Assembly (NCBI GenBank): GCA_028751875.1
Contig: CM054155.1
Coordinates: 3,357,217-3,421,216 of the forward strand
Reading direction: 5' to 3'
DNA from: Rapana venosa
Taxonomy: Eukaryota > Mollusca > Gastropoda > Neogastropoda > Muricidae
Length of the DNA stretch: 64,000 bases
The position numbers were made by a program, and so were the translations under genes. Positions 55,579 through 64,000 of this stretch are shown one piece after another. Position 1 is the first letter of the stretch, and every line of letters starts with the position of its first letter. The notes below the pieces were generated by a model. It was not told the DNA's origin and searched no databases. It saw only the letters and a program-made list of their open reading frames with translations.

Positions 55579-55885
55579 CAAACCATTTAGGATGCGGCAT
55601 TCCGACTACAGGGATGCATACTGGGTATGCTCGAGGTTTTTTTTTAACCCACCGAACGTGATGTGATTTACGGGATCTTTAACATGCATATTTTGATCTT
55701 TTGCATGTGTATATACACGAACGGAATTACGGCACTGGCAGGTCTGCACTTGACGTTGACCTGGGAGATCACAAAGACCCCACCGTTAATTCATCAGACG
55801 CCGCCGAGATTCGAACTCACAACTTCGTGGACCCATGGGACTGAAGTCGAACAGTCTGAACCACTCTGTTATAGCATCCTCGTAG
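55577..55885 (-). mobile_element. SINE-2 family, tRNA-derived, best copy
   Basis: On the minus strand the head starts near 55885 with the A-box-like TAACAGAGTGG, then CAGACTGTTCGACTTCAGTC, and the B-box GAGTTCGAATCTC at 55819-55807. The body includes GTCAACGTCAAGTGCAGACC, TGCCAGTGCCGTAATTCCG and AATATGCATGTTAAAGATCC. The 3' module is GTAGTCGGAATGCCGCATCC followed by TAAATGGTTT. These elements are transcribed by RNA polymerase III in relatives. Confidence 0.85.
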
Positions 55886-56705
55886 CCAGTTCAGTGAAGG
55901 AAGGAGTAGACCAAACAAGTCCCTTGAAGGAGATGTTATTGAGCCCTCATGTAGGCTGGACACAAGTCAGGAACTACAGATCTCTTCATGATGCTGCGGA
56001 TGGCGGTGGTGGATTAGTTATACTTACTGTATAGCCTATACACCATCCCAGCCTTTCTGCAGTGCACATTTCCTTCATTCCAGTAGTCTTGGTTTTGGTC
56101 TTCCTGTTTCTTTTCTCAGCACCACCATTTTGTCTTTCTTTTCCCCCCTTCTATCGCCATTTTTAAGCACCCCTTAGCTGTACACTGTTTGCCTTTCTCC
56201 CCAGGCTGACAGAATTATTATCTATTTATGTATTTATTTATTTATAGTATGCTGCTGCCCTCTGGTTGGCTGGTTGTCAGATCGCGAGCAGAGGGGTAAG
56301 CATACACTGACCAGTCTGCTATTTTTATCGTCTAGTTTTGAATTACATTTCTGGTTATCTAACATAACATTTTTGCTTTATTTTTTAAAATTATTATACT
56401 CTCGGGAAGGGAATGAGAACATGTTGGCATCCCCAGCAAAGCCAGTCCCCATTGTGTGCCTGAAAGATGAAATGACCAGGAGCATGTCATGTATCTTACA
56501 GCTACTGTTTTGCAGGGTTGTACGGTATTGTGTCGATACGTGATAAGGACGCTGTTCTGGAGAGAACTAACGGATTTACTTTGTGTACATTTACGCGGTG
56601 AAGTCCCGATTTGGTCTCAGCAATCTTCTGGCCCAGAAACCAAAGAAAACGTTGATACCCTCTTTTCCCCTGCTAGTGTGACAACTTTGTGGACAAAGAA
56701 AGCAG
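55886..56705. other. Unannotated unique sequence
   Basis: Includes an ATTTATTTATTTATTTATAG run near 56222-56247, possibly an old tail. Frames near 56274-56700 lack domains. Confidence 0.55.
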
Positions 56706-56709
56706 CAGG

Positions 56710-56777
<68 letters not shown>

Positions 56778-56833
56778 CCTATCTATCTGTCCCGTAGTCT
56801 GACGACCGTGGGGGCACCCTCAAAGACTCAGGT
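56706..56833 (-). mobile_element. GATA-tailed LINE, 3' end only, with direct repeats
   Basis: On the minus strand GTCTTTGAGGGTGCCCCCAC, GGTCGTCAGACTACGGGACA and about 19 GATA-type units match the end of the element at 45060-45113. CAGGT at 56706-56710 and 56829-56833 is a possible 5-bp target-site duplication. Confidence 0.8.
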
Positions 56834-57424
56834 AGGTATGGTTTTAAAAATATTTAAAGATCATGAATTAAAATAATCTTACATCATCTGTCATCCCTTT
56901 CATCAAGGACATAGAGGATTATTCAAAATATCGAAAAACAAAAATCATAACTGAACAGTATAGTTGACAAACATCATTCAATCACACTATTTCAGCCAAT
57001 AATTATTGAAGAAAAAAAAAAGGTGATTCATCTGCCGTATACCTATTTTAAATTCCTTGAACATGATTGTTCTTTCCAACAGCATTGACTGATTAATCAA
57101 TGCCGAACATCTAGCACAGTCTTCACGTTGGTTAAAGAAAAAAAATGTTCATGCTTCTAAATATTTGGATACTTAGTATATACATATATAGCATATATTC
57201 TGGTAACACATTGTTTCTTATGAGTTGCACAGAAGAACGACCATGTTAGTTTGTGTAAGACTTGAAATTTATAGTATATAAAACAAACCACGTGTTTTCT
57301 TCTTCTTCTTTTTTTATTAAGTCCCCATTGCTTTTCTTGTTTAAAAGTCAGAGAATTGTATATATAAAAAAACAACATTTCATTCCCTTCAATTTTCCGC
57401 CTTTAAATCAAATTCAGTGTGAAA
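56834..57424. other. Unannotated AT-rich sequence
   Basis: No family or gene is recognised. Confidence 0.6.
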
Positions 57425-57760
57425 TTCGTGCGGGCTGATGCCTAGTGGTCAGAGAGCTAAGCTCCGTGATCTGGCGACCAGGGTTCCAGCCACCACCCAG
57501 GCCCCGTTCGTTGAAGGGGATTCCCCCCTGGAGGTAGCGTCAGTACTGACTCCACTTCCACGAAAGTGCTTCGTATCGGAGTTTAAACCCAGGTCCCGTG
57601 TGCTTTGTGGGCGAAGGCAAGCACGCGCGTTAAACAGCCTGCCTTTCGGAAGAGCGTGCCATTGTTGCGCGTTTCTGTGTACACTTTCCTGTCTGTTGCT
57701 GAAGCCAGGGCCCGATCAGTCTGCTGGGCCCCGAGAGCCACAGTGATAATGAATTATAAG
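57425..57760 (+). mobile_element. SINE-1 copy with tRNA-like head
   Basis: The head has TAGTGGTCAGAGAGC and CGACCAGGGTTCCAGCC, resembling the A and B boxes of a tRNA promoter. The body (TTCGTTGAAGGGGATTCCCC, CTGGAGGTAGCGTCAGTACT, GACTCCACTTCCACGAAAGT, CCCGTGTGC, GAGCGTGCCATTG) aligns in order with 58017-58200. The 3' end is lost or replaced after about 57670. Confidence 0.75.
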
Positions 57761-58016
57761 TGATACTAGGCCTATAAGCAGAAACACCGGCCAGACTAGC
57801 TGCTTTGTCTGACCCGGCAGAGCCACTGTCACTGTTGTCACTGTGCCGCCGGCTTGAACATCTATCTATCTCTTTGCCGGCTGCTGCAGCACATTGATTT
57901 CTGAGGGCAATGTTCTGTGTACGGAATCGACATCTGCGTCTCCAGGACACAGTAATAAGAAATTCTGTTTCATTCTGTAGCAACCATAGATTTTTTTTTA
58001 AGTTATAAAATTATCT
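57761..58016. other. Unannotated spacer between SINE copies
   Basis: Unique GC-moderate sequence. Nothing is recognised. Confidence 0.6.
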
Positions 58017-58310
58017 CAGTTTTGAATCCCGTTCAAGGGAATTTTCCCCTTGGAGTTCACATCAGTGCTGACTCCACTCTCCCCAAAAGTCCTTCGGATG
58101 AGACTATAAACCGAGGCCCGTGTGCGAACGCACACAGAACATCTTGCGAACATGTTAAATCCTGTTCCGCTTTTAGAAAGAGTATGCCATTGTGTGCGGT
58201 GGGAAAAGATGACAAAATTTACAAAACCGCATACACATGGGGACAGGATGTAAATAAAGCACATGAGTGCTTATTCCATTATCCTCGATATAGAAGAATA
58301 AATAAATGAA
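58017..58310 (+). mobile_element. SINE-1 copy with AATAAA-type tail
   Basis: It starts within the B-box region (TTTTGAATCCCGTTCAAGGG) and runs through GAGTTCACATCAGTGCTGAC, TTCGGATGAGACTATAAACC, CCGTGTGCGAACGCACACAG, GTTAAATCCTGTTCCGCTTT, GTATGCCATTGTGTGCGGTG, GGACAGGATGTAAA and GCTTATTCCATTATCCTCGA. It ends in AATAAATAAATGAATAAAAT. It is the most complete body and tail in the window. Confidence 0.85.
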
Positions 58311-58377
58311 TAAAATAAAAGTAGGTTGTCAACACTCAAAGAGCACTGGAGATTTTTTTTTCTTTTTATGTTCCTGG

Positions 58378-58480
58378 GCTAGAGCTCCAAGGTTCGTGGA
58401 TGGTGACATTTTTACCTGTGCGACTGTTTTCCCCTCACCAATTAGGTAGCCGCATTCCGACTTCGGGGATGGTGTCTAAA
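58378..58480. mobile_element. SINE-2 3' module
   Basis: Contains AGAGCTCCAAGGTTCGTGGA, TGGTGACATTTTTACCTGTG, CGACTGTTTTCCCCTCACCA and GTAGCCGCATTCCGACTTCG. The same order is seen at 12253-12345 and partly at 39578. Confidence 0.7.
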
Positions 58481-58484
58481 CACA

Positions 58485-58645
58485 ACACCTGTATGCATGC
58501 GTTTGTAAAATTATGTCATCCATTCATTCCTACCGGCACAAAATGGCCTAGAGTAGGCGGATTATGTTTTTAACGTGTGCGCAAGGTGTTGCACGTGCAT
58601 TTGCACAAGGGGCCTGGGTCTATAGTCTCATCCGAACGACTTTGA
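58485..58645 (-). mobile_element. SINE-1 copy, partial
   Basis: The minus strand carries TCATCCGAAC-complement, CCC(C/T)TTGTGCAAATGCACGT, AACACCTTGCGCACACGTTA and GGCCATTTTGTGCCGGTAGG. It lacks the GCTTATTCC end. Confidence 0.7.
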
Positions 58646-59695
58646 CCTTCAGTTCGATTTTCTTGTCAAACCGGGAAGAAAAGGCAAGGCTGGAATAGAA
58701 CCCAGAATCTTAGGGATTACTTGTATTTTCAGAATAAATCTATTATTCAGAGACTGTGACTGAAAATCCTCAATAGCATCACATTTGGGGCCACGCAACT
58801 GCTCCGTAATAATCATGATAATTATCTTCCTCTTCGCAAGCGACAGCAAACTTCATTTCTTGTAATCTGACCACGGGCTGAAGCAGAGCGTCTTTAAGCT
58901 AGTGTAATGAAGGGCTCCCTTAACCAGCTGGACACTCTGGGCAACCGGTGCCCCCATTAAACACAAGTACTACAACAGGACAGATGATTATGTTGTTCGG
59001 TTCTTGGGCTTTGTTGTTTGTTTGTTGTGTTTTGTTGGTTATTGGTTGGTTTGTTTTGTGTGTGTGCTTTTTTTTTTTTGTGGGGGGGGGGGGTCCAAAG
59101 TATTCTTAGAGGTTAAGTTTGTGGTGGTTTTTGTTTGTGTTTAAACGGGTAGGACGGTAGATAGGTAAGAGAACTGATAAGAACAGTTGTGAAGTGTCCT
59201 GTATCAGTGATAACTCAAGTTGCCATTGGAAGAGGTGAGGTATGACAGAGGGAGGGGTGGCTGGTGCAGGGTGTAGGATGGACGGGTGGTGTGATGGCCG
59301 TTGTTGGTTTGCTGACAGGTTGTCTCCCCGCTCCTGAAATGGCCAATATAAAGAGGAGGAACAAACGGACACGGCAAAAGGAGTTGACGTGAGGAACAAT
59401 TCAGATCGAAAGTGTGGAAAAGCTTGGTTGGTTTGTGTTGCACGCATAGGAAAAGGGATTTTGCGTGGAGGATTTTTTGCTTTTGTTTTGTTGTTGTTGT
59501 TTTGCACACACACTCCACACAGACCTATACACACATGTGCTTTTTTGTGTCAATGTTAGTGAAACTTTCCTTTATGGTGCAATTACTACTCGTCTAAACC
59601 CATGCGTACTGTTTCTTTGCCAGAAAATGTGTTTTGTAATGTAAAGAGTAATTTGAAAAGCACTGTCTATAGATCCACATGTTAACCCTTGTGCA
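58646..59695. other. Unannotated sequence
   Basis: T/G-rich at 59000-59095, with a short G run at 59083-59092. The rest is unique without recognised coding domains. Confidence 0.55.
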
Positions 59696-59697
59696 GT

Positions 59698-59777
59698 AGG
59701 ACTAGTAGTAGTAGTAGTAGTAGTAATAGTAGTAGTAATAGTAGTAGTAGTAGTAGTAGTAGTAATAGTAGTAGTAC
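59698..59777. repeat. (TAG)n trinucleotide repeat
   Basis: TAG/TAA units. Polythreonine and polyleucine minus-strand frames come from it. Confidence 0.95.
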
Positions 59778-60414
59778 ACACATAGATACGCACGCAGGCA
59801 CGCGCACACATACACACAGCATGCAGCATGGTTTTCTCCTCAGAATCCAACCTTTAATCAATTGAAGTCTCAGAATAAAGTACAGAACCACCAGAGTCCA
59901 TTGGACAGACAGGAAACCCGAAGGAGGACGTAGTTACTATTGATCAGTCACCATCTATGGGACACCAGTTGTGTCAACAGCCACAAACGCAAACATTTTG
60001 ATCATGAAAATCAGTAATCATGTGATTTTAATTTTTGCAGTTGCTCTGAAAGCAAAAAACGCCAAGGAAAATATTTTTCAGTGCGCTTTCAAACAGCCCC
60101 CTATTTTCCCATGGAAAAACAGCCAAAAGCATCCCCCCAAAAAAAACAACAAACACACACCCTACCAACAACAAACTTCCCAAACCCCCAGAAAAAATCT
60201 TAAAGTAAAAATATGGTTATATTTTCTGACATTGCAAACTAATTATTATTTACACACAATCGCCCTTTGAATGGCTAACAGGACTATTTTAGTGTTATAT
60301 TCTGAAAAGGATCATGTATTTGTGAGGCCTTTTATCTTCAATACCTGCGGTTTGTTTAGAGTTCGGCTATGTTTGAAAGTTGTTTATAACACTTTTCTCC
60401 GCCCCGTATGATGT
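59778..60414. other. Unannotated sequence
   Basis: Imperfect CA at 59775-59818. The rest is unique and AT-rich. Confidence 0.6.
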
Positions 60415-60500
60415 CAGCGTTGTTTGGTGGATGTTGGACAACTTGCATGAAGTTGCGAGTTCAATTCCTGACAGAAGCCAAGCCTGTTCGATTCCACTAG
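60415..60500 (+). mobile_element. Possible tRNA-like fragment
   Basis: GTTGCGAGTTCAATTCCTGA resembles a B box, with a GGTGGATGTTGG segment about 35 nt upstream. It is weak, and only its position beside a SINE-1 copy favours it. Confidence 0.25.
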
Positions 60501-60504
60501 ATTT

Positions 60505-60745
60505 ATTTATTTATTCTTTTATATCGAGGATAATGGAATAAGCACGCATGTGCTATTTTTACATCCAGTCCCCGTGTGCATGCAGTTTTGCCAATTTTGT
60601 CATGTTTCCACCGGCACACAATGGCCTACTCTTCCCAAAAGCGGAACAGGATTTAACGTGTGCGCAAGATGTTCTGCATGCGTTCGAACACGGGGCCTCG
60701 ACGGGAGTTATATGGTCTGGGCGCTAGTCTTTCGGATGAGTTGAG
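60505..60745 (-). mobile_element. SINE-1 copy with AATAAAT tail
   Basis: Minus-strand blocks GAGGCCCCGTGTTCGAACGC, AGAACATCTTGCGCACACGT, TAAATCCTGTTCCGCTTTTG, GTAGGCCATTGTGTGCCGGT and GCTTATTCCATTATCCTCGA are followed by TATAAAAGAATAAATAAATA. It differs from 37082-37368 by lacking the LINE-type end. Confidence 0.85.
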
Positions 60746-60884
60746 ACTGAGTTTCCCTGTACATCGTTTACCTCGTGTAAAAAGAATGCACAGCAACACG
60801 AGTCATGGTGGGCAACGTTCTGTTAAAGAGTATCCCTTTCCATGTAAAAACAAATCCCAAGATTTAGGTTGAGAAATCTGGCAA
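60746..60884. other. Unannotated spacer
   Basis: Nothing is recognised. Confidence 0.6.
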
Positions 60885-60887
60885 CGC

Positions 60888-61142
60888 ACTACACTACACT
60901 GCACTGCAACGCACTACACTACACTGCACTGCAATGCGCTACACTGCACTGCACTGCAATGCAACGCGCTACACTACACTGCACTGCAATGCGCTACACT
61001 GCACTGCACTGCAATGCAACGCGCTACACTGCACTGCACTGCAATGCAACGCGCTACACTACACTGCACTGCAATGCAACGCACTACACTACACTGCACT
61101 GCAATGCAACACGCTACACGACACTGCACTACACTACACTGC
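60888..61142. repeat. Pentamer-derived tandem array with 25/30-bp higher order
   Basis: ACTAC, ACTGC and AATGC pentamers are arranged so that CAACGC recurs at 60907, 60962 and 61017 (55-bp steps), then at 61047 and 61077, with a CAACAC variant at 61107 (30-bp steps). TALHCNA-type frames on the plus strand are repeat translations. Confidence 0.9.
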
Positions 61143-61685
61143 CGTGCTGTTTCTGTGTGCAGATGGAGGGGGCTCTGCCAGAGGTGCAGTGCTGGTCCCA
61201 TCTTTCTGCTTCAGCTGCTGCCCTGTGTCTCCAAGAGTCCTGACATGACAGCTTCCACAGCTCTCCGCTGCTGCTGTCCACAGGCTCGCCCATCACTGGC
61301 AAGGATTATGCTTTTTTATGCTGAAGTGTCGTTTGCTTGTATGTATGTACGTTTGTTTGTTTGTTTGTTTGTGGTCCTTTTAATGAAGTCTTGTGGTTGC
61401 ACAGCTTCACCAGTGTAATGTGTATGCCTAAAGAAAGCTACGGCGGTTTTTTTCCTCTTCAATACTTCAAAATCATACTCGGAGATCAAGACTTGAAAAA
61501 GTGTTCTGCTGTACATCCCATAGTATTGACGCAACATGTTGTGCACAAATCTGTTGGACAAGGCACACTCACTTTGTACAACCGCCAGTTAGGCCCAGAC
61601 TAAAAGATTTAAAAAAAACAACAAGTTGTAAACATGTGTGGAGAGAACAAAGTGTCAGCTATGGATAGATGTATCTGGAGAAACA
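61143..61685. other. Unannotated unique sequence
   Basis: Positions 61150-61290 are GC-richer and rich in CAGCTG/GCTGCTG words. A GTTTGTTTGTTTGTTTGT run lies at 61351-61371. No supported gene is present. Confidence 0.55.
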
Positions 61686-61704
61686 CCCCCCCCCCCCCCC
61701 CCCC
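61686..61704. repeat. Poly-C tract, 19 nt
   Basis: A homopolymer run. Confidence 0.95.
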
Positions 61705-62904
61705 ACAACAAAAAAAAACACCCAAAAAACCAACAACAACAAAACAACAAAAACTTTGTTGCGAAAGAAAGTTATTGGGGGCAGAAGGCTCCCCAACAGG
61801 AATGCCTCTAATGGTAACCATACCGTGACTTCCCACGTGAAGCAGAGTTACGCTGCACAAGACCGAACATTACTCCACCCTACCCAACTGAGGTCGGACA
61901 CAGATACTACAGAGAGTCTAATAGAAATACAGATATAATTTATTATTAGTTATCTTTCAAGTCTTTGGCTACAAGCAGCTGCCAGCAACATCCTTGTCAA
62001 ACGTCGGAAACGGGACTAGAAAGTGTTGTGAGGGCTAAACCCGCTGATATTGGGGGACAGCTGTTTGTCGACAAGGTGATCTGACTAAGGCCATACACAT
62101 AGCATCAGTGTATCAAAATTAATTTCATCACAAACTTTACCACACAATTACCGGTTTTCATGATCAAAAAACGACAGTGGCTTTTGACCAAGTAGGTCTA
62201 CCATTGTTCTCCATCATAACTACAGCATCCAGGCGACTCCTCCAGTCTTAGCAGCAGGGTCTACCTAGTGTGTGAACAGTGATAGACAGACAGATAACGG
62301 ACCCCTCAGGTCTACACAGTACAGTACAGTACTTACAATAGTACAGCTGAACAGTATCGCACTACCTTTTAACAAAAAACCAAACCCAACCAACCAACAG
62401 CTTCTGGCAAAACAATGGTAACAGCACGAAAATCAGTCTAGACATAAAACATTGTATGATATATAATTATTTCATGTGTATCATGACAAAATCAAAATTT
62501 CAATCGGCTGCGCATAAGCGCGTCAGTAAGGCTCACACACACACACACACAGAGTTTCTCATAAGAATTCAGCCTCACGCACAGTTCTCTTACCAACACA
62601 CACACACACACACGGGAAAACGCATTCAAGCACACTCTCACCTATGCGACATACTTATTTACCATCTCCAAGCAGAAATCAAAATATGGCAATAGTCTAC
62701 AGTTTGAGCTATTTATAATTATATGCCTGCAACATTCAAAAATAATGGTGGCTTTTGGGCACAGTTTACAAAGACCAATTAAAATGCTCCCTACAACAGT
62801 AAAGACTTGGCAAGAAATAAAGTCAAGGGATGACTGGCAGAATCTTTTCCGCACAGCAGCTGTTACAGTCTAAGCGCTTCTCCCTCGTAGTAAACAGTGC
62901 TGTG
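61705..62904. other. Unannotated sequence
   Basis: Contains CAACAA-rich sequence at 61725-61755, ACAGTACAGTACAGTACTTA near 62318-62337 and two short CA runs at 62535-62550 and 62597-62613. No gene is recognised. Confidence 0.6.
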
Positions 62905-63209
62905 TTTACATAGTGGCCGTTTCTCTTTCCCTGTCTGAGGTGATGTGATACTGAAACAGATTTGATGCTATGGTTGTTTTTTACATAGTGGCCGTTTCTC
63001 TTTCCCTGTCTGAGGTGATGTGATACTGAAACAGATTTGATGCTATGGTTGTTTTTTACATAGTGGCCCTTTCTCTTTCCCTGTCTGTGGTGATGTGATA
63101 CTGAAACAGATTTGATGCTATGGTTGTTTTTTACATAGTGGCCCTTTCTCTTTCCCTGTCTGAGGTGATGTGATACTGAAACAGATTTGATGCTATGGTT
63201 GTTTTTCAC
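62905..63209. repeat. 75-bp tandem repeat, four copies
   Basis: TAGTGGCC starts at 62911, 62986, 63061 and 63136, exactly 75 bp apart. Copies differ at very few sites (GCCGTTTC/GCCCTTTC, GAGGTG/GTGGTG). The minus-strand frame across it encodes four 25-residue repeats, but the ends carry no recognisable domain. Confidence 0.97.
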
Positions 63210-64000
63210 AAACGGCAAACTGACTGGGTTGAAGATAGAATACAAATTACAATATTAAAAAAGTCATTTAAAGGTCAACTTAAAATACATCCCTCAAATT
63301 TAGCAGCAGAAGCGATTTCAGGCCATTTACAAATTCAGTTAAGAAAAAAAAAACACAAAAGAAAGCCACACACAGGGAACGTATTTTTAGAATTAACAAC
63401 TGGTAAAAACAGCACCATTATTATTATCTTCCCCTCGCGTATTGAAATGGGTTTTGAAAATATAGCTCTGAACCCATTTCGGTTTTTAAAAAATTGCAAG
63501 TCTTTTTGTGTTAATGTCTAAGGAATAAAAACCTGTGTAAGGTCTAAGGAATAAAGACCTGTGTAGTTTTGGTGAATTAAGTGGCACTGTGACCACATAC
63601 AGGGCGATATCTTTTCTCCCTCCTCCCCCTAAAATTGAAATAAAATAAGCAAAACATTCGCAACATAAGCACAAAACATAACTAAAAATTAACCTTAACG
63701 AAATGGTGTGTAGTTAGAATTTCTTCACGTTTCTGGCGTTGGAATCGCCGTCGCCCCAAGACGACAAAACATCCAGACCCCAACCTACGAAAAGACGAAA
63801 TACCCAGTACACAAAAGCCAATATAAGGATAAAAAATAATAAAACCAGTCGGTGTTGCAATCAGCAAAAGACTTGTTCGTAGCAGCACAAGTGATAGACT
63901 TGGTGTCCCTTGAGAAAGACTTAGTAAGAAGAGAGAGGGAAAGAGAGCAGAGAAAAAGAAAAGGGGCGGTATAGAAACGAACCAGTTCAGGGATATTGCT
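63210..64000. other. Unannotated sequence to the window end
   Basis: AT-rich. GGTCTAAGGAATAAA(A/G)ACCTG occurs twice at 63518 and 63540, a small tandem duplication. No gene is recognised. Confidence 0.6.

Noticed and set aside
55800..55885. True tRNA gene on the minus strand
   Set aside because: A and B boxes are present but no complete cloverleaf with a matched acceptor stem can be drawn, and the sequence continues into a SINE body that recurs elsewhere.

Overview
This 64 kb window is eukaryotic and reads as a gene-poor intergenic or intronic stretch of a marine invertebrate genome, most likely a mollusc and possibly a gastropod. That inference rests on the very high density of simple repeats, short interspersed elements (SINEs) with tRNA-like and 5S-like heads whose downstream modules resemble ones I associate with molluscan SINEs, and three clades of decayed non-LTR retrotransposons. 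I found no convincing multi-exon host gene, no true tRNA or rRNA gene, no CRISPR array and no bacterial-type operon. Most open reading frames are artefacts of (CT)n, (CA)n, (GATA)n, poly-G/C or minisatellite sequence.

Layout. 0-11 kb: microsatellites, a decayed ~26-bp tandem array (2.7-3.25 kb), and five copies of an unrecognised 150-250 bp element. 11.4-12.6 kb: a 5S-rRNA-like SINE and a tRNA-derived SINE. 13-15.4 kb: fragments of an older copy of sequence that recurs at 17.5 kb. 15.8-17.3 kb: a 45-bp minisatellite of about 33 units. 17.5-27.4 kb: a direct tandem duplication of a ~4.95 kb unit. 28-32.8 kb: an I-clade-like non-LTR element with endonuclease, reverse transcriptase (RT) and RNase H remnants. 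34.65 kb: a small CpG-rich segment with paired ETS-type sites and a short ATG-led frame, the only candidate host promoter or first exon. 35.1-38.3 kb: an L2/CR1-like LINE on the minus strand with a nested SINE. 40.4-40.9 kb: a 500-N gap inside a 21-bp satellite locus. 41.8-44.8 kb: a second L2/CR1-like LINE. 45.4-48.6 kb: a near full-length RTE-like LINE with target-site duplications, embedded in the same 21-bp satellite. 49-64 kb: more SINEs, 42-bp, 25/30-bp and 75-bp tandem arrays, long poly-G/poly-C tracts and a motif-rich non-repetitive stretch at 54.5-54.9 kb.

How it fits together. Much of the microsatellite content is physically tied to retroelements: (ATT)n, (GATA)n and (GAT)n runs are LINE 3' tails, and (CA)n sits in the 3' UTR of both L2-like copies. 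One SINE copy carries what looks like the 3' end of the neighbouring LINE family and is bounded by a short direct repeat, as expected of a SINE mobilised by its partner LINE. All retroelement coding regions are broken by frameshifts and stops. Base-level quality appears uneven (homopolymer indels, an N gap, a near-identical tandem duplication), so some features may be assembly artefacts.
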